From Euclidia mi (Eukaryota > Arthropoda > Insecta > Lepidoptera > Erebidae): a stretch of DNA of 64,000 bases. The notes beneath the pieces are model-generated. The model made no database searches. It saw nothing but the letters and a program-made list of their open reading frames with translations, and was not told the origin of the DNA. How positions within the stretch are numbered: position 1 is the stretch's first letter; every line of letters starts with the position of its first letter. Made by a program: the position numbers and the translations under genes. The stretch covers positions 77,484,450-77,548,449 of the forward strand of contig OX123187.2 of the NCBI GenBank assembly GCA_944739405.2, given 5' to 3'. Positions 33,691 to 44,171 of this stretch are shown here, one piece after another.

Positions 33691-34142
33691 TTTAGTGAAA
33701 TGCAGTTGACAATATCGGCAATAACAGAGTGGTTGGCCGTAAGGACATACTAGCTGTTAGTATACGGCTGTATGTATGTGGTAAGTTGATGTAAAGACGC
33801 GGTCCAACCCAAGCTTGGTCAAAGCACAGCATCGATTATTGTAGCATAAAAGTTATTATCATTGCCCTGGGGTTGTCCCGGTTGCGGCTGGGACTTGTCG
33901 TCTTGGGACACGGAGCTCCCGTGTCTATCTGCTGATCTGGCCAGGTTTGACAGAATAATAAGCTTGATATTGGACTTCACTGTCAAAAGGTAGTACTAAC
34001 GAGTAAGAATTCATGTAGTCGGCTATACAGGTGTCAGGTTGGACGAGCGGATTGCTTGTCAAGGTTAGCTATAGATTATTGTGTGATTGATACGAAATTG
34101 CGAACTGAAGCGCCTGAGGACGGTCGCAGGTCAGTCTGGCCG

Positions 34143-34553
34143 TGACGGCGCATTACCAGCGCCTCTTTATTATTTCACGTTGGAACGGAAATTGCAGATG
34201 TCATGAAATATCATCACGTCATTAGTACAGTCTCTAAACGAATCGAAAGTGCTGCCAGCCAGTTGTGACGTTTGCTGTCTATTGGCAGGGGCACTGACGA
34301 TGTTCCTGTGGACTTGTCTGGCGGGCTCGGGCACATTCAGTTGGTTGACAGTACATCATGAATCTGTCCTCGGTTTGTTAATAGACTTGCAAGTGAAAGT
34401 GTTAGACTATAATTGTTAAGATAGTGCCTTTTGTGTTAAAGTAGTCAGTGTATTTTAGTAAGTGTGTATTCAATGCACAAGAACCCAGCTGCGCTCACTT
34501 AGTAGGAACTCTGAAGTGATTATATCGGCCAACAATCTAGCTACCCGTCTACA
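34143..34553 (+). repeat. right LTR of the LARD-like element (411 bp)
   Basis: It has the same ends as the left LTR. Most differences are C/T or G/A changes, several at CpG sites. Confidence 0.92.
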
Positions 34554-34584
34554 TATATTTAAATCATATAAATAATCACCTATT

Positions 34585-34588
<4 letters not shown>

Positions 34589-34642
<54 letters not shown>
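34589..34642. repeat. (TA)n microsatellite
   Basis: About 27 TA units lie just outside the right LTR. Confidence 0.97.
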
Positions 34643-34645
<3 letters not shown>

Positions 34646-34659
34646 TTTTGTTGATGTGA

Positions 34660-35190
34660 AAAATTATGATGATTGTGCCAATATCTCTTTGCAAATATGC
34701 TCGCGTGCTTTATTGAACGTCCAAAGATTGTCAAAGAGCAGCCATTCTGATCTCCAGAGGCAGGGAATTCAAAAAATGAACTGATTGGACAGTGAAGGAA
34801 AAGTGGACAAGGCTAGAAGTGTGAGCGGTGCATGAAAGTAAGAGATTGTTAGAAGAGCGAAGAAGAGCGAAGATCTTTTGAATGAATCGAGCTTAAGTAT
34901 TGAATATTAGACATGATATTACATATTCATACTTGCGAAGATTAAAAATAAATCAAATGCAGTTATTGAGAAGACGGTCAAGTTTATCGAGAAGGTCTGC
35001 ATTCAGGTCAAAATAACAAACATCACCATAATCGATGACCGGGAAGAGTAAAGTTTGCACCAGCGTTACCTTTGTCTTGACAGGAAGAAAATATCTTAAG
35101 CGATAGAGAGTTCGCAGGGACCTAGTAATTCGCTTACTCGCATTCGTAACTTTTCAGTCGATGATGAGAATACCCTGCGCCACAAGCGCG
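34660..35190 (-). pseudogene. LINE polymerase, C-terminal fragment
   Basis: On the minus strand one frame gives LYRLRYFLPVKTKVTLVQTL, LFPVIDYGDVCYFDL, LDKLDRLLNNCI, a stop, FIFNLRKYEYV, then after more breaks VHFSFTVQSVHFLNSLPLEIR. This order (priming loop, V-DYxDVCY, LD-LDRLLN-CI-FIF-LRKY, NSLP) is the thumb and C-terminal part of Jockey/CR1-type LINE polymerases. No catalytic domain is present and several stops interrupt it, so it is a dead 5'-truncated copy. The sequence right of it to 35699 shows nothing I recognise. Confidence 0.75.
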
Positions 35191-35699
35191 TAAGGTTAAA
35201 AATAAAAGTAATATTTACAATAATATGCCTATTGCGGGACTCTAGTCCGCCACGAATGGTGTTAATGGTTAAAAATACTCAATAATGGGCAATTGACCTA
35301 CTAACTTACTTGAGTTTATCCAGTACCACAAGATTAATAATCATAAAATTATTTCTTCAGGGAATTTTCACCCTTTGTCACTTTAATTAGAAGTAATAAT
35401 GCAAACTACTAATTTATTTTGCAGCTCATTGATCTTCAGTCACTGCCGCCTAACCTTTGCACACCTAACCATCAGCTATTTATAGTTGGAAAGTCATCTG
35501 TGATTTTTATCATCGGAAGAGATCTTTTTCGTTGTGGTCTTCATTGCTGCAAGTGGCGCCAGCTATGATAAGCTCTGGTAGGAAGCGATAGGAAAAGTAT
35601 TTTCGTATGTAGGCAGAACTTCGAGTAGTAGTTTGGAAGGTAAGATTTTCAACCAATGTATTAACCTAATAACAGAAATAATAATATTACGATAAATAA
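35191..35699. other. intergenic sequence, nothing recognised
   Basis: No frame or repeat was seen. Confidence 0.45.
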
Positions 35700-35862
35700 T
35701 ACCCGTCGGGGGGTAGCGAGGAATGCTTCAGCGATACCCGACCCTTCGACGCACGGGTACGTGAGGAACACGTTTAGTCAGTAAGAGTCTGACAGTACCC
35801 TTCGTCCTTCCCCCAGGGCGGAGGGCCTCCATGAGGATTTTCCTACCCGACACAAAAAAAAA
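35700..35862 (+). mobile_element. 5'-truncated copy of the GC-rich retroposon
   Basis: The segment tacccgtcggggggtagcga ggaatgctt through catgaggattttcc, acccgacac and a run of A matches 1568-1753. Being truncated at the 5' side and ending in oligo(A) is typical of LINE-mediated insertion. No target duplication was identified. Confidence 0.8.
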
Positions 35863-35935
35863 GATTGGATTCATGTATGGATATTTATAACTTTTTTGCG
35901 CAAAAGCTACTGAATGGGATTTCATATAACTTCAC

Positions 35936-36055
35936 CCCATAAAAACAATACTTGTCAAAAATGCCAAGTCTCGCGACCATAAAAAGTTGTGAGATCCACG
36001 TAATACCAAGTCGGTTAAATAAAAATCTTTAATGTTTTAAATAAATAGATTGACT
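35936..36055 (+). repeat. 120-bp inverted repeat, left member
   Basis: The sequence from cccataaaaacaatacttgt to aaatagattgact recurs reverse-complemented at 42272-42391 with only a few mismatches. Confidence 0.9.
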
Positions 36056-37279
36056 CGACCATCGCATGAAAACACAATATATCTCATAAGTAATATATAT
36101 ATATATATAAAAGAAAATCGTGTTAGTTACACTATTTATAACTCAAGAATGGCCCAACCGATTTGGCTGGCAAAAAATAATCTGGGAGGGATTTTAGAGA
36201 GGGTCGAAGTTTGTAGGGACAAACCTAGCCTAAAACAATACAAGAAAAATAAAGTAACATCCCAGCAATATAAAGTTTTAGTTTCTGAGCGTTCAGAATT
36301 GTTATTAGACTTAGAAAAGTACAACACAGAGTTGATAAATAGTAAAATGCTGTATGATCAACATACTAGGGATCTCAAAGGTCAAATTACCTCTCTACAG
36401 TCTCAAATAGATAGGATGAACACCCAATATCAAAATGAGGTTCAGGATTATATTAGGAAATATGATGAGATAGCTCAGGTAGGTAGGCAAAATCTTGAGT
36501 ATGTGAAAGCTTTGACAAACACCAATACTTGCCTAAATAGCATAAAATCAACCATACCCACTTGTGAGTCTCAGAATATTTTTGATATTGACAAAAGTTA
36601 TTATTTAGCAAATAATACAACAGATAGGTCTTCCTTAGGTAGGAATGGCACAAATAAAGTTTATATGTTCTCTGATAGGTTAGGTTTAGGCTTAGGTAGT
36701 TTAATAAATTGTGAATTGAAACAACACAATATTATTAATTATTGCTATCCAGAGTCTTCTTTTTCACATCTAATTGATAAATTAAATACAACAATATTTG
36801 ATAGGGAGTCCACAATAATTATTTCATACGGTGATAGTCAAATGGTGACTAAAAAAGATATAATAAATTTAACAGAAGTTATGTTATCGCTTCATAGAAC
36901 ATATGATTGCAAATTTATTAGTATGACTTTGCCTTATGCTTATAGTTTAAATGCTATGATGAATAGACATATTCATGAACATAACTTGATGTTATACAAT
37001 TTGACATGGCAATATAAGGATTTTATTTTATTTTTTGACATCAATAATTTTATTAATAATTTTACATTGACCAAAGATACAATGTATCTGCCACTATTTT
37101 ATAAAAGACAAGTTGCTAAATTATTAGCATATAATATACAAAATGACACAGGTACATGTAGGGTATCCAAGAATTTAGTTTCTGTAAATAGTTCCTATCC
37201 TTATAATTCTTCTATTGAGAATACTGACACAAGTTCTTTAAACTTAAGAACAGGACAAAGGGTAGACATATTGAACTAA
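36050..37279 (+). CDS. ORF1 of CR1-type LINE with Helitron-derived N-terminus (409 codons)
   Basis: The frame runs uninterrupted to TAA 37277-37279. Residues 1-59 come from the upstream inverted repeat and the Helitron remnant, so the natural ORF1 start has been lost; LINE sequence seems to begin near SLKQYKKNK (residue 60). Residues about 70-135 (VLVSERSELLLDLEKYNTEL...LQSQIDRMNTQYQ) look like a coiled coil. Residues about 200-345 contain NKVYMFSDRLG, then TIIISYGDSQMV and HIHEHNLMLYN, which is the layout of an SGNH/GDSL-like esterase domain as found in CR1-group ORF1 proteins, although the block-I Ser motif is not certain. ORF1 products bind the element RNA. The C-terminus is Ser/Asn-rich. 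ORF2 follows within a few bases. Confidence 0.7.
   Translation: MTRPSHENTIYLISNIYIYIKENRVSYTIYNSRMAQPIWLAKNNLGGILERVEVCRDKPSLKQYKKNKVTSQQYKVLVSERSELLLDLEKYNTELINSKMLYDQHTRDLKGQITSLQSQIDRMNTQYQNEVQDYIRKYDEIAQVGRQNLEYVKALTNTNTCLNSIKSTIPTCESQNIFDIDKSYYLANNTTDRSSLGRNGTNKVYMFSDRLGLGLGSLINCELKQHNIINYCYPESSFSHLIDKLNTTIFDRESTIIISYGDSQMVTKKDIINLTEVMLSLHRTYDCKFISMTLPYAYSLNAMMNRHIHEHNLMLYNLTWQYKDFILFFDINNFINNFTLTKDTMYLPLFYKRQVAKLLAYNIQNDTGTCRVSKNLVSVNSSYPYNSSIENTDTSSLNLRTGQRVDILN
36084..36226 (+). mobile_element. 5' remnant of a Helitron, same type as 51547-52037
   Basis: It reads tatataaaagaaaatcgtgt tagttacactatttataact caagaa, aaccgatttggctgg and gggagggattttagagaggg tcgaagtt, parallel to 51551-51735. 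It stops where the LINE begins; the Helitron 3' half is not found directly behind the LINE. Confidence 0.75.
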
Positions 37280-37282
37280 CTG

Positions 37283-40105
37283 TAGCACATCAAAACATAC
37301 AAGGTCTATCTGGCAAGGATTTAGAATTAGGTTTATATTTAGAAAATCATAGTATTAAAGTTATGTGCATTACGGAACACTGGCTTAAAGAATACCAGAT
37401 TAAATTCATAAATAACACACAATACACAGTACACAGTGCCTTCCCTAGGAAACAAGCTATTCATGGTGGATCATTGTTTCAAACAGTTTAACATGTAAAG
37501 AACGGAAAGACATAGCTAGCTTGTCTATAGAACGCACGGTGGAACTGTCATGCATTGAGCTTGAGCAGCATATTATTATATGTGTATATCGTCCTCCATT
37601 AAGTGACTTTAATTTGTTTGAATCTGTTATGGAAGATGCAATTAGTAAAATTAGGAGCAATAAGAAAGGGATTATAGTTTGTGGTGATTTTAATGTTAAC
37701 ATTCTTGAAAATTCAATAATGACTTGTAGATTTTTAAACCTTTTTAGATCATTTAATTTAAAAATTTATTTCTTGAACCAACTAGAATTACAGCAACATC
37801 TTTCACCTGTCTTGATAACATATTTAGTAATTGTATTGTTTCAGATAGAGTAGTTACTTCTGAATTAACTTCGGATCACTGTGGTCAATTAGCTAGGTTT
37901 CCATATTACAATGATAGCATCGTACAGAGAGTGTTGGTTAGGCCATTACCTAGGCATAAGTTTAATGAATTCCGGAATAAAGTATTGATTGGAATGAATA
38001 CTATGAATCCTGACTTAATAGAAATAGATTCTCCAAATAAGAATTTTAACAATTTATTTAATATAGTTAATAAAACGTTTCAGAATACTTTTAAGACTAA
38101 GGAGAAAGTAATTAAGGAATCTCGAGCTTTTAATGAGTGGGCTACTGCGGGTATTTACAAAAGCAGAGCAAAAATGTATGAGTTGTATGGTATGAAAAAA
38201 TACAATTCTGATTTAAACTTCACTGAGTATGTTAGGAATTATTCTAAAATATTTAAAAGAGTGTGCAATACAGCTAAAGCTATATTCGTAAGGAATAAAA
38301 TTAAACAATTTTCGAATAAAGTTAAGGCAACCTGGCGAGCTATTAATGAAACAACAGGTAAGACAACATTAAGAAGTAATAGTTTTAGTCTTCTTGATAA
38401 TGATAAATTAATTCATAATGACGAAGAAGTCGCACACACATTTAATAACTTTTTTGCTAGCACACCACTTACTACTACTAGAGAATTAAAATCATCAGCT
38501 ATAGTCGCAGAAAACCTATTAGAGTCTAGTGTAGGAAAATGTGAAGTAATATTTAAATTTCATTGTATTAGTTCTACCGATATTATAAATACTTTTAGGT
38601 CTTTAGAGTCTAAAAATACAGGTGATCTCTGGGGCATTTCTGTTAAGGTTTTGACAAGTATAATTGATGTAGTGGCTCCTTATTTAAGCAACTTATTCAA
38701 TAAGTGTATTAAATCTGGCAGTTTTCCAGATCTTATGAAACATAGTAGAATAATACCTCTGTTCAAATCCGGCAATAAGACTGATCCTAGTAATTATAGG
38801 CCAATATCGATACTACCTGCTTTTAGTAAGATTTTTGAAAAGATCATACTCAAGCAACTACTAAGACATTTTAATCAAAACAGCCTCCTTCATGGTGAGC
38901 AATATGGTTTTACCAAGGGTCTTTCGACAACAGATGCAGGAGTAGCGTTACTCAAACATATCTACAGTGCTTGGGAGAATTCCCAAAATGCTGTTGGTGT
39001 GTTCTGCGACCTTTCGAAAGCATTCGATTGTGTCTGCCATGAGACGCTCTTGTGCAAGCTTAGACATTACGGCGTCCAGACTAAAGCATTGGATGTCATT
39101 AAGTCGTACTTAAGTGACGGGATCCAATGTGTTGAAATAAATGGCTCAAAATCCAGTGGCTTACCTGTTGATTTAGGAGTGCCACAGGGCAGCATCCTAG
39201 GGCCTTTCTTGTTTCTTGTTTACATAAACGATTTACCTTTTTACTTGAAAAACATTTGTGACGTTGTACTGTTTGCTGACGATACTTCTTTGATATTTAA
39301 AGAAGATAGAAATAAGGAACACTTTAACGAAATAAACAGTGCACTCATTCAAGTGACTAAATGGTTTAATGTAAACAATCTAGTACTGAACGCCAAAAAA
39401 ACAAAATGTGTTAAGTTTGCTCTGCCTAATGTCAGAAACCTTGGTCCTAACATAGTTTTAAATGACGATGTACTCGAAACAACTGAATCCACATTATTTC
39501 TAGGATTAACACTTGATTCGAAGTTACAGTGGGGTGCGCATGTTACATATCTCTCAGGGAAACTTAGCTCAGCTGCTTATGCCGTTAAGAAGGTTCGTAG
39601 GTTGACCGATGTCGATACGGCTAGATTGGTATATTTTAGTTATTTTCATAGTGTTATGTCATATGGCATATTGTTATGGGGTAGAGCTGCTGATATCCAA
39701 AATATTTTTATATTGCAGAAACGGGCAGTTAGGGCCATTTACCAGTTAAAGACAAGAGTCTCACTCAAAGAAAAATTTAAAACTATTGGTATTCTTACTG
39801 TAGCGTCACAATATATTTATGCCAGTGTTATGCATGTAAGACTAAACATAAATTCTTATAAAATGAATAGTGACAGACACAATATCAATACTAGAAATAG
39901 ACATAAATTATGTGTTCCGTATTTTCGTTTGCACAAAACGCATAGCTCTTTTATTGGGCTCAGTATTCGCATATACAATAAATTACCAACTTATATTTTA
40001 GACTTGCCATTAAGTTCGTTTCAGGCAGAAGTTAAAAAGAATCTTATAAATAAGGCATATTACAGTTTGAAGGATTATTTTGATGACAGGAGCGCTTGGA
40101 AGTAG
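37283..40105 (+). pseudogene. ORF2 of CR1-type LINE: endonuclease + reverse transcriptase, two frameshifts
   Basis: The first part reads VAHQNIQGLSGKDLEL, VMCITEHWL, then shifts frame near 37480. The second part (37521-37853) has IICVYRPPLSDFN and the catalytic GDFN (VCGDFNVN), then shifts near 37775, after which ATSFTCLDNIFSN and the TSDHCGQ motif complete an APE-type endonuclease. From 37931 the frame is open for 724 codons to TAG 40103-40105: AFNEWATAGI, NYRPISILPAFSKIFEK, QYGFTKGLSTTDA, the catalytic CDLSKAFDCV, GVPQGSILGPFLFLVYINDLP, FADDTSLIF, LVLNAKKTK and FLGLTLDSKLQWG, then the thumb with SYGILLWG and QKRAVRAIY. Length and order are normal for the family. All polymerase active-site motifs are present, so only the endonuclease region is broken. 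Confidence 0.9.
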
Positions 40106-40701
40106 TTGTTCGCTTTTGACTAGGTCAATAATTAGTAGTTTTATTTTATAGTGTAGTTAATTACGATATTCTCATTTCATACTATATTTTGCATTCATGT
40201 TCCACACTTTCATTATAACTTTGCGGATTTGTTAAATGTGGGTAACTCGTGGTCATGGGCTAACTAATAGGTTGTCGTTTGCTTTGGTTTCATAATACCG
40301 TTACTTTCTGCTTCATTCACTTCTACCATAGTTCTGACCATGTTCGCGAGTTGCCTACATTAAAAAGACGTAAGTGGATGCTCCTGTTTCACCATATTTA
40401 CTTTGGGAGGCTTACTATATGAACATCATTTACTGCTTGAGTATGATATCAATAGCTACTAAAAATTTTACTAGTAGATGTCTACAATGTGAAACAGTTG
40501 CAGCTCCTTACAAAAATAAAATGTACCACCATTATATTTGTTTGAAAAGAGTGGCCATGAGTTTTATTGCCCATTCTTTCTCGTGGTTCTACCTATTGCA
40601 TTGCGAACGTGGCAGTAAATGTAAATGTAGAATCATTAAGTAACGTAATTAACTTAAATTTTGACGTTCATAAGCGTCACTTTGTGGCCTAGATGAATAA
40701 A

Positions 40702-40733
40702 TGATTTTGATTTTGATTTTGATTTTGATTTTT
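40702..40733 (+). repeat. (TTTTGA)n tail of the CR1-type LINE
   Basis: About five tandem gattttt/gatttt units directly follow aataaat. It marks the LINE 3' end; such tails are short microsatellites in CR1-group elements. Confidence 0.92.
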
Positions 40734-40945
40734 GACCTCCTACTTATTGACAGTAATAACGAAGGCCATGTAATAATTGAGTTGCTGCGCATGTGCTATA
40801 TCTGTCAGTACTGTCACATTATACATTGACATAATAAAATTATGATGCACTGTCATTACTTCGTTCGCTTTTAAGGTTCGCTTACTTAATTAAACTAATA
40901 ATAATTATTGTAACAGCCTTGGCTAATCCCTCCTAATATTAGGTA

Positions 40946-41060
40946 CTAGCTGTGCCCGCGGCTTCGCCCGCGTAGAAATCGGTATCACTTAAATATCCCT
41001 TTCTGTGGCCTTGATAATGTAAAATAACATAATGATCGGTTGATGAAACTCACACTCATA
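40946..41060 (-). mobile_element. Helitron 3' terminus on the minus strand
   Basis: The plus strand reads ctagctgtgcccgcggcttc gcccgcgtagaaat. Reversed, this is a hairpin-forming gcgggcgaagccgcgggc followed by acagCTAG and T, the typical 3' end of many lepidopteran Helitrons. The body toward 41231 is not resolved. Confidence 0.7.
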
Positions 41061-41231
41061 TATAAGTTTCTTACTATTACTGTATTAGAAAAGTAGTAAC
41101 CTGTACCTGTCACCTAAATTCTTAGCTCTTTCTTGTAATATGGCCGGATTACATTATTATTAGATAATTTGAATTTTTGCACTCAAAAAGTAACACTCGA
41201 ATAGTAAGTCTACGATGCTCTACTACGAGTA

Positions 41232-42234
41232 TCTATACTAATATAATAAAGCGGAAGAGTTTGTTTGTTTGTTTGACCGTGCTAATCTCAGGAACTACCG
41301 GACGGATCTGAAAAATTATTTTTGTATACGATAGCCCAGTTATTCCGGCAGGCTGTAGGCTATATTTTATAACATAATGCTTCGAATCTTTGGGCCGGGC
41401 AAAAGGCTAAAAAGGCTAAAAGATAATGTCGGCTAATCTCAGGAACTAGCAGTCCGATTTAAAAAAATGTTATTGCCTATGATAGCCCAATTATTCGGAA
41501 AGGCTATAGACTATATAAAATTACGCCACAACTTTTAGGGGCCAGACAAAAATATTAAAATGGTCAAACGAGAATGGGGAGGCTTGGGTCAAAGGCAAAG
41601 AACGGCTAAACAAATAGGATACAATCTATATGGGTATCGTTTTCGAGATTTTCGGGAAACTGATTAATTTACTGATCTAAGATGGCGGACGGGAAATCAA
41701 AGATGGCGGATGAGAAAATTTTAAAAATCAATAAGGGTATCGCCTTTGATAATATAAGCGGTGGGGAATCGAAATACAACATCTATTTCGTGATCAAAGA
41801 TGGCGGATAGGAAATCAAAGATGGCGGATGGGAATTTAAAAAAAATTGATATGGGTATCGTCTCCAATATTTAAAGGGATGGGGAATCCAAATCAAACAT
41901 CTATTTCGTGATCAAAGATGGCGGATGAAAGAAAATTTTAAGTCAATATGGGTATCCTCTCCGATGTTTTAAGCTATGAGGAATGCAAATACAACATCTA
42001 TTTCGTGATCAAAGATGGCAAATGGGAAATCGAAGATGGCGGACGTTTTTTGCTGGGTCATCTATAAAAATCAATCTTCGTTTGTTTGTATACCTTTGTA
42101 AGCTCTGAAATTTTAGATTAAGCATTGGTGGCTTTGGTAACTTTGTTCAGAATCACCTGGAAAAAAGATTTGAAAAAAAAAGAGTAAGCAAAAAGACCCT
42201 TAAAAGTCGATACAGGGTTCGCCTGGAAAGCTAG
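41232..42234 (+). mobile_element. non-autonomous Helitron (1.0 kb), relative of 3547-5181
   Basis: It starts TC (41232) after an A and ends CTAG (42231-42234) before a T. The first ~350 bases and the 3' end follow those of the first copy closely. The main difference is the number of internal 118-bp repeats (about four here). No protein is encoded. Confidence 0.82.
41625..42050 (+). repeat. tandem array, ~118-bp unit, about four copies
   Basis: Markers like tatgggtatcg or taagggtatcg recur near 41631, 41735, 41850 and 41946; aagatggcgg occurs six times exactly. Same unit as 3925-5020. Confidence 0.85.
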
Positions 42235-42271
42235 TACATTATATAAATTAGATTGTTTAATGCCATTGCCA

Positions 42272-42391
42272 AGTCAATATATTTATTTAAAACTTTAAAG
42301 ATTTTTAATTAACCGACTTGGTATTACGTGGATCTCACAACTTTTTATGGTCGCGAGACTTGGTATTTTTGACAAGTATTGTTTTTATGGG
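42272..42391 (-). repeat. 120-bp inverted repeat, right member
   Basis: Reverse complement of 35936-36055 with a few substitutions (for example aaatacc against aaatgcc). Confidence 0.9.
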
Positions 42392-43215
42392 ATCTCATTT
42401 CTTTTTGTAGATAATCTTACTTTTGTCCTTTCCGATAACTTCTACTTCTTGTACACCAACAACGAATTTTCTTAATTAAAGCTCTAACTGCAAATGTAAT
42501 TTTGTAATCCTTTATATTTATATAAGATTACAAAGTTATTTATGCAGTTTATATATCTCGAAAACTAGACAGAAATTGAGAAATATTTAAATTTTTCCTT
42601 AATTCATATACTAAACACTAATCGTATTCTAAATTTGAAGATTGTATGTCTGCTAGAAGTGCCTTAGACTTTTGATGATCTGTCAGTGAGTGACAAAATT
42701 AAGAATTTTGACTCGTTATAATTCTTAAACTACTAAATTAAATTGAATGAAATTTGCAATACACCATGTTTATACAATGCCTGAATGGTTACTAAAAAAT
42801 CAAGCTTCTAGTTTTATCCACAACGATGTTATAGGGGGTCGAAAATGGGTTGAATTGCTTCAAGAAAAGGATGGTACGGCTGTGCCGCTTTTTTGCTCGA
42901 CTTGGTTGGGGCACTGCCGTGCCCCCAGATAGTAGTATAGGTTAAACATAAAAATAATCGATAGGATATTTTTTGTCGATAAATCGACAAAGCTCAAATG
43001 GATGAGTGAGTATACATCTGTTCTGAATTTATTTGAAACTAGGGCAATGTGCCTCCGAATTTAGTTCCTGAATGCTGTCAATCACAAACTTCAACAGTAT
43101 TCACCTCCATCACTATTCTCTTAACATGACGCGCTAATATAGGTAATGTACTCTAAAGTTTTCGTGCGACTGATATTGTTCTCCACAAAGTACATAACAA
43201 AGTACGCATAGACAT
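42392..43215. other. intergenic sequence, nothing recognised
   Basis: A 61-codon frame (42747-42932) has no domain. No repeats were seen. Confidence 0.45.
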
Positions 43216-43384
43216 AAATTCGACGACTGGTAGGCGCCGCGGGAGTGTAAGCGACTGCTACGCCAAAGGTCGCGGGTTTGATTCCCGCTCAAGTCAAACA
43301 TTTGTGTGCATGAACATGGATGTCTTGGTCTGGGTGTTTCTATGAATAATATGTATGTATTTACAAAAAAAAGTATATATGTAT
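43216..43384 (+). mobile_element. tRNA-derived SINE-like element (family D), split by the Gypsy insertion
   Basis: The segment aggtcgcgggtttgattccc gctc provides a B box, and the trailing tgggtgtttctatgaataat atgtatgtat resembles tails of moth SINEs. The Gypsy element lies at its 3' tail; the continuation gtatgtttatatacc starts at 49889. Confidence 0.5.
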
Positions 43385-43723
43385 TGTTACGGACGGGGTA
43401 ACGGGATTGGAAGGAAACACCGAGTAGCACTGATGACAATTTATTCGACTTCACACACGACGCGCCGTTTAATTTCGACGCGGACAGCACCAACACTAGC
43501 GTCTTTTGCACTGCACTTTTCACTGCACTTCAATGCACTTCACTGCACTTTACTGCACTATACTTTCACTTCACTTTATTTTACTTCTTCTTCTTTCTTC
43601 CTTTTACTTCTTCACTTTACCACTTTTCAACTTTAACTGGCGCTTAGCGCGTCTACACCGCCTTATATACCCCTAAGAATGTTCTAGATCTACTAATTTC
43701 GATTGTCTTTTCGTTATTCAATT

Positions 43724-43898
43724 GTTTTTCCATCTCCTGTCTCTTTTTAACCTTTCCATTCCTTCTTGAAGTTTCTGGAATTTTCTAATCTTTATTCGAA
43801 ATATTTAAATTTGTGTTTCCATCTCCTGTCTCTTTTTAACCTTTCCATTCCTTCCTGAAGTTTCTAGAATTTTCTAATGTTTACTCGAAATATTTAAA
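43724..43898 (-). repeat. ~86-bp tandem duplication inside the LTR
   Basis: Two copies of a unit starting gtttttccatctcctgtctc and ending cgaaatatttaaat lie head to tail, differing at a few bases. The other LTR has the same pair at about 49363-49540. Confidence 0.9.
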
Positions 43899-43981
43899 TA
43901 ATCTTTTAAATATTTGCCAAATATTCATAAACATTTTCCAAATTTCATAAAAACCATAATCCACATAACAGTTATAACTGG

Positions 43982-44035
43982 GATTTGAACCCACGCCTTT
44001 AGAACGTGAACGGAATGTGTTATCCGCACGGCCAT
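43982..44035 (-). promoter_or_regulatory. tRNA-like pol III A and B boxes inside the 3' LTR
   Basis: On the minus strand TGGCCGTGCGG (44025-44035) fits an A box closely and GGTTCAAATCC (43982-43992) fits a B box, 43 bp apart start to start, as in tRNA genes. Flanking sequence looks like a tRNA-derived SINE head captured by the LTR. Activity is inference. Confidence 0.6.
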
Positions 44036-44171
44036 CGCCTTGTTGTCAACGGATGCTGAATTTGGCGAACACTTGACAAAATGTATACGTCATCGAATTA
44101 AAAACTCATTTCCAAATAATAAAATAGTCTACAAACCTCTTTGCTAATTAATTATTGTGTTTGATGACCGG

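Larger units (their letters stand above)
28754..34142. other. non-coding interior of the LARD-like element
   Basis: No frame above 121 codons, and none with a domain. It contains a SINE-E-like segment, a 20-bp minisatellite (31046-31195) and a ~168-bp higher-order tandem array (32905-33690). The stretches 29100-31000 and 31330-32880 show nothing else recognisable. A 121-codon minus-strand frame (30984-31349) is the minisatellite read in one frame. Confidence 0.7.
28334..34553 (+). mobile_element. non-coding LTR retrotransposon (LARD-like), 6.2 kb, 4-bp TATA duplication
   Basis: Two direct repeats starting TGACGGCGCA and ending CGTCTACA (28334-28753 and 34143-34553) bound a 5.4-kb interior. 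The flanks are both TATA (28330-28333 and 34554-34557). The LTRs differ by about 14 substitutions plus one 9-bp indel over about 411 bp, roughly 3%. No gag, protease, reverse transcriptase or integrase frame is present, and I see no clear primer-binding site or polypurine tract. It would have relied on enzymes supplied by another element. Orientation is assumed from TG...CA order only. Confidence 0.85.
36227..40733 (+). mobile_element. CR1-type LINE, nearly full length (4.5 kb)
   Basis: ORF1 is followed by an endonuclease/reverse transcriptase ORF2, a ~600-bp 3' UTR with AATAAA (40697-40702) and a terminal (TTTTGA)n microsatellite. The order, the FADD polymerase and the TTTTGA tail fit the CR1/Jockey supergroup. 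It entered the Helitron remnant at its 5' side. The 5' end of ORF1 appears missing. Confidence 0.85.

Noticed and set aside
36136..36653. Minus-strand frames of 63-66 codons
   Set aside because: Antisense to ORF1, no motifs.
42747..42932. 61-codon frame as a small gene
   Set aside because: No recognisable motif; short and isolated in AT-rich sequence.
43134..43523. 129-codon minus-strand frame, repeated in part at 48941-49174
   Set aside because: It lies mostly in LTR sequence (MKSAVQKTLVLVLSASKLN), present in both LTRs; an env gene was considered, but there is no room between pol and the LTR and no signal or membrane segment.
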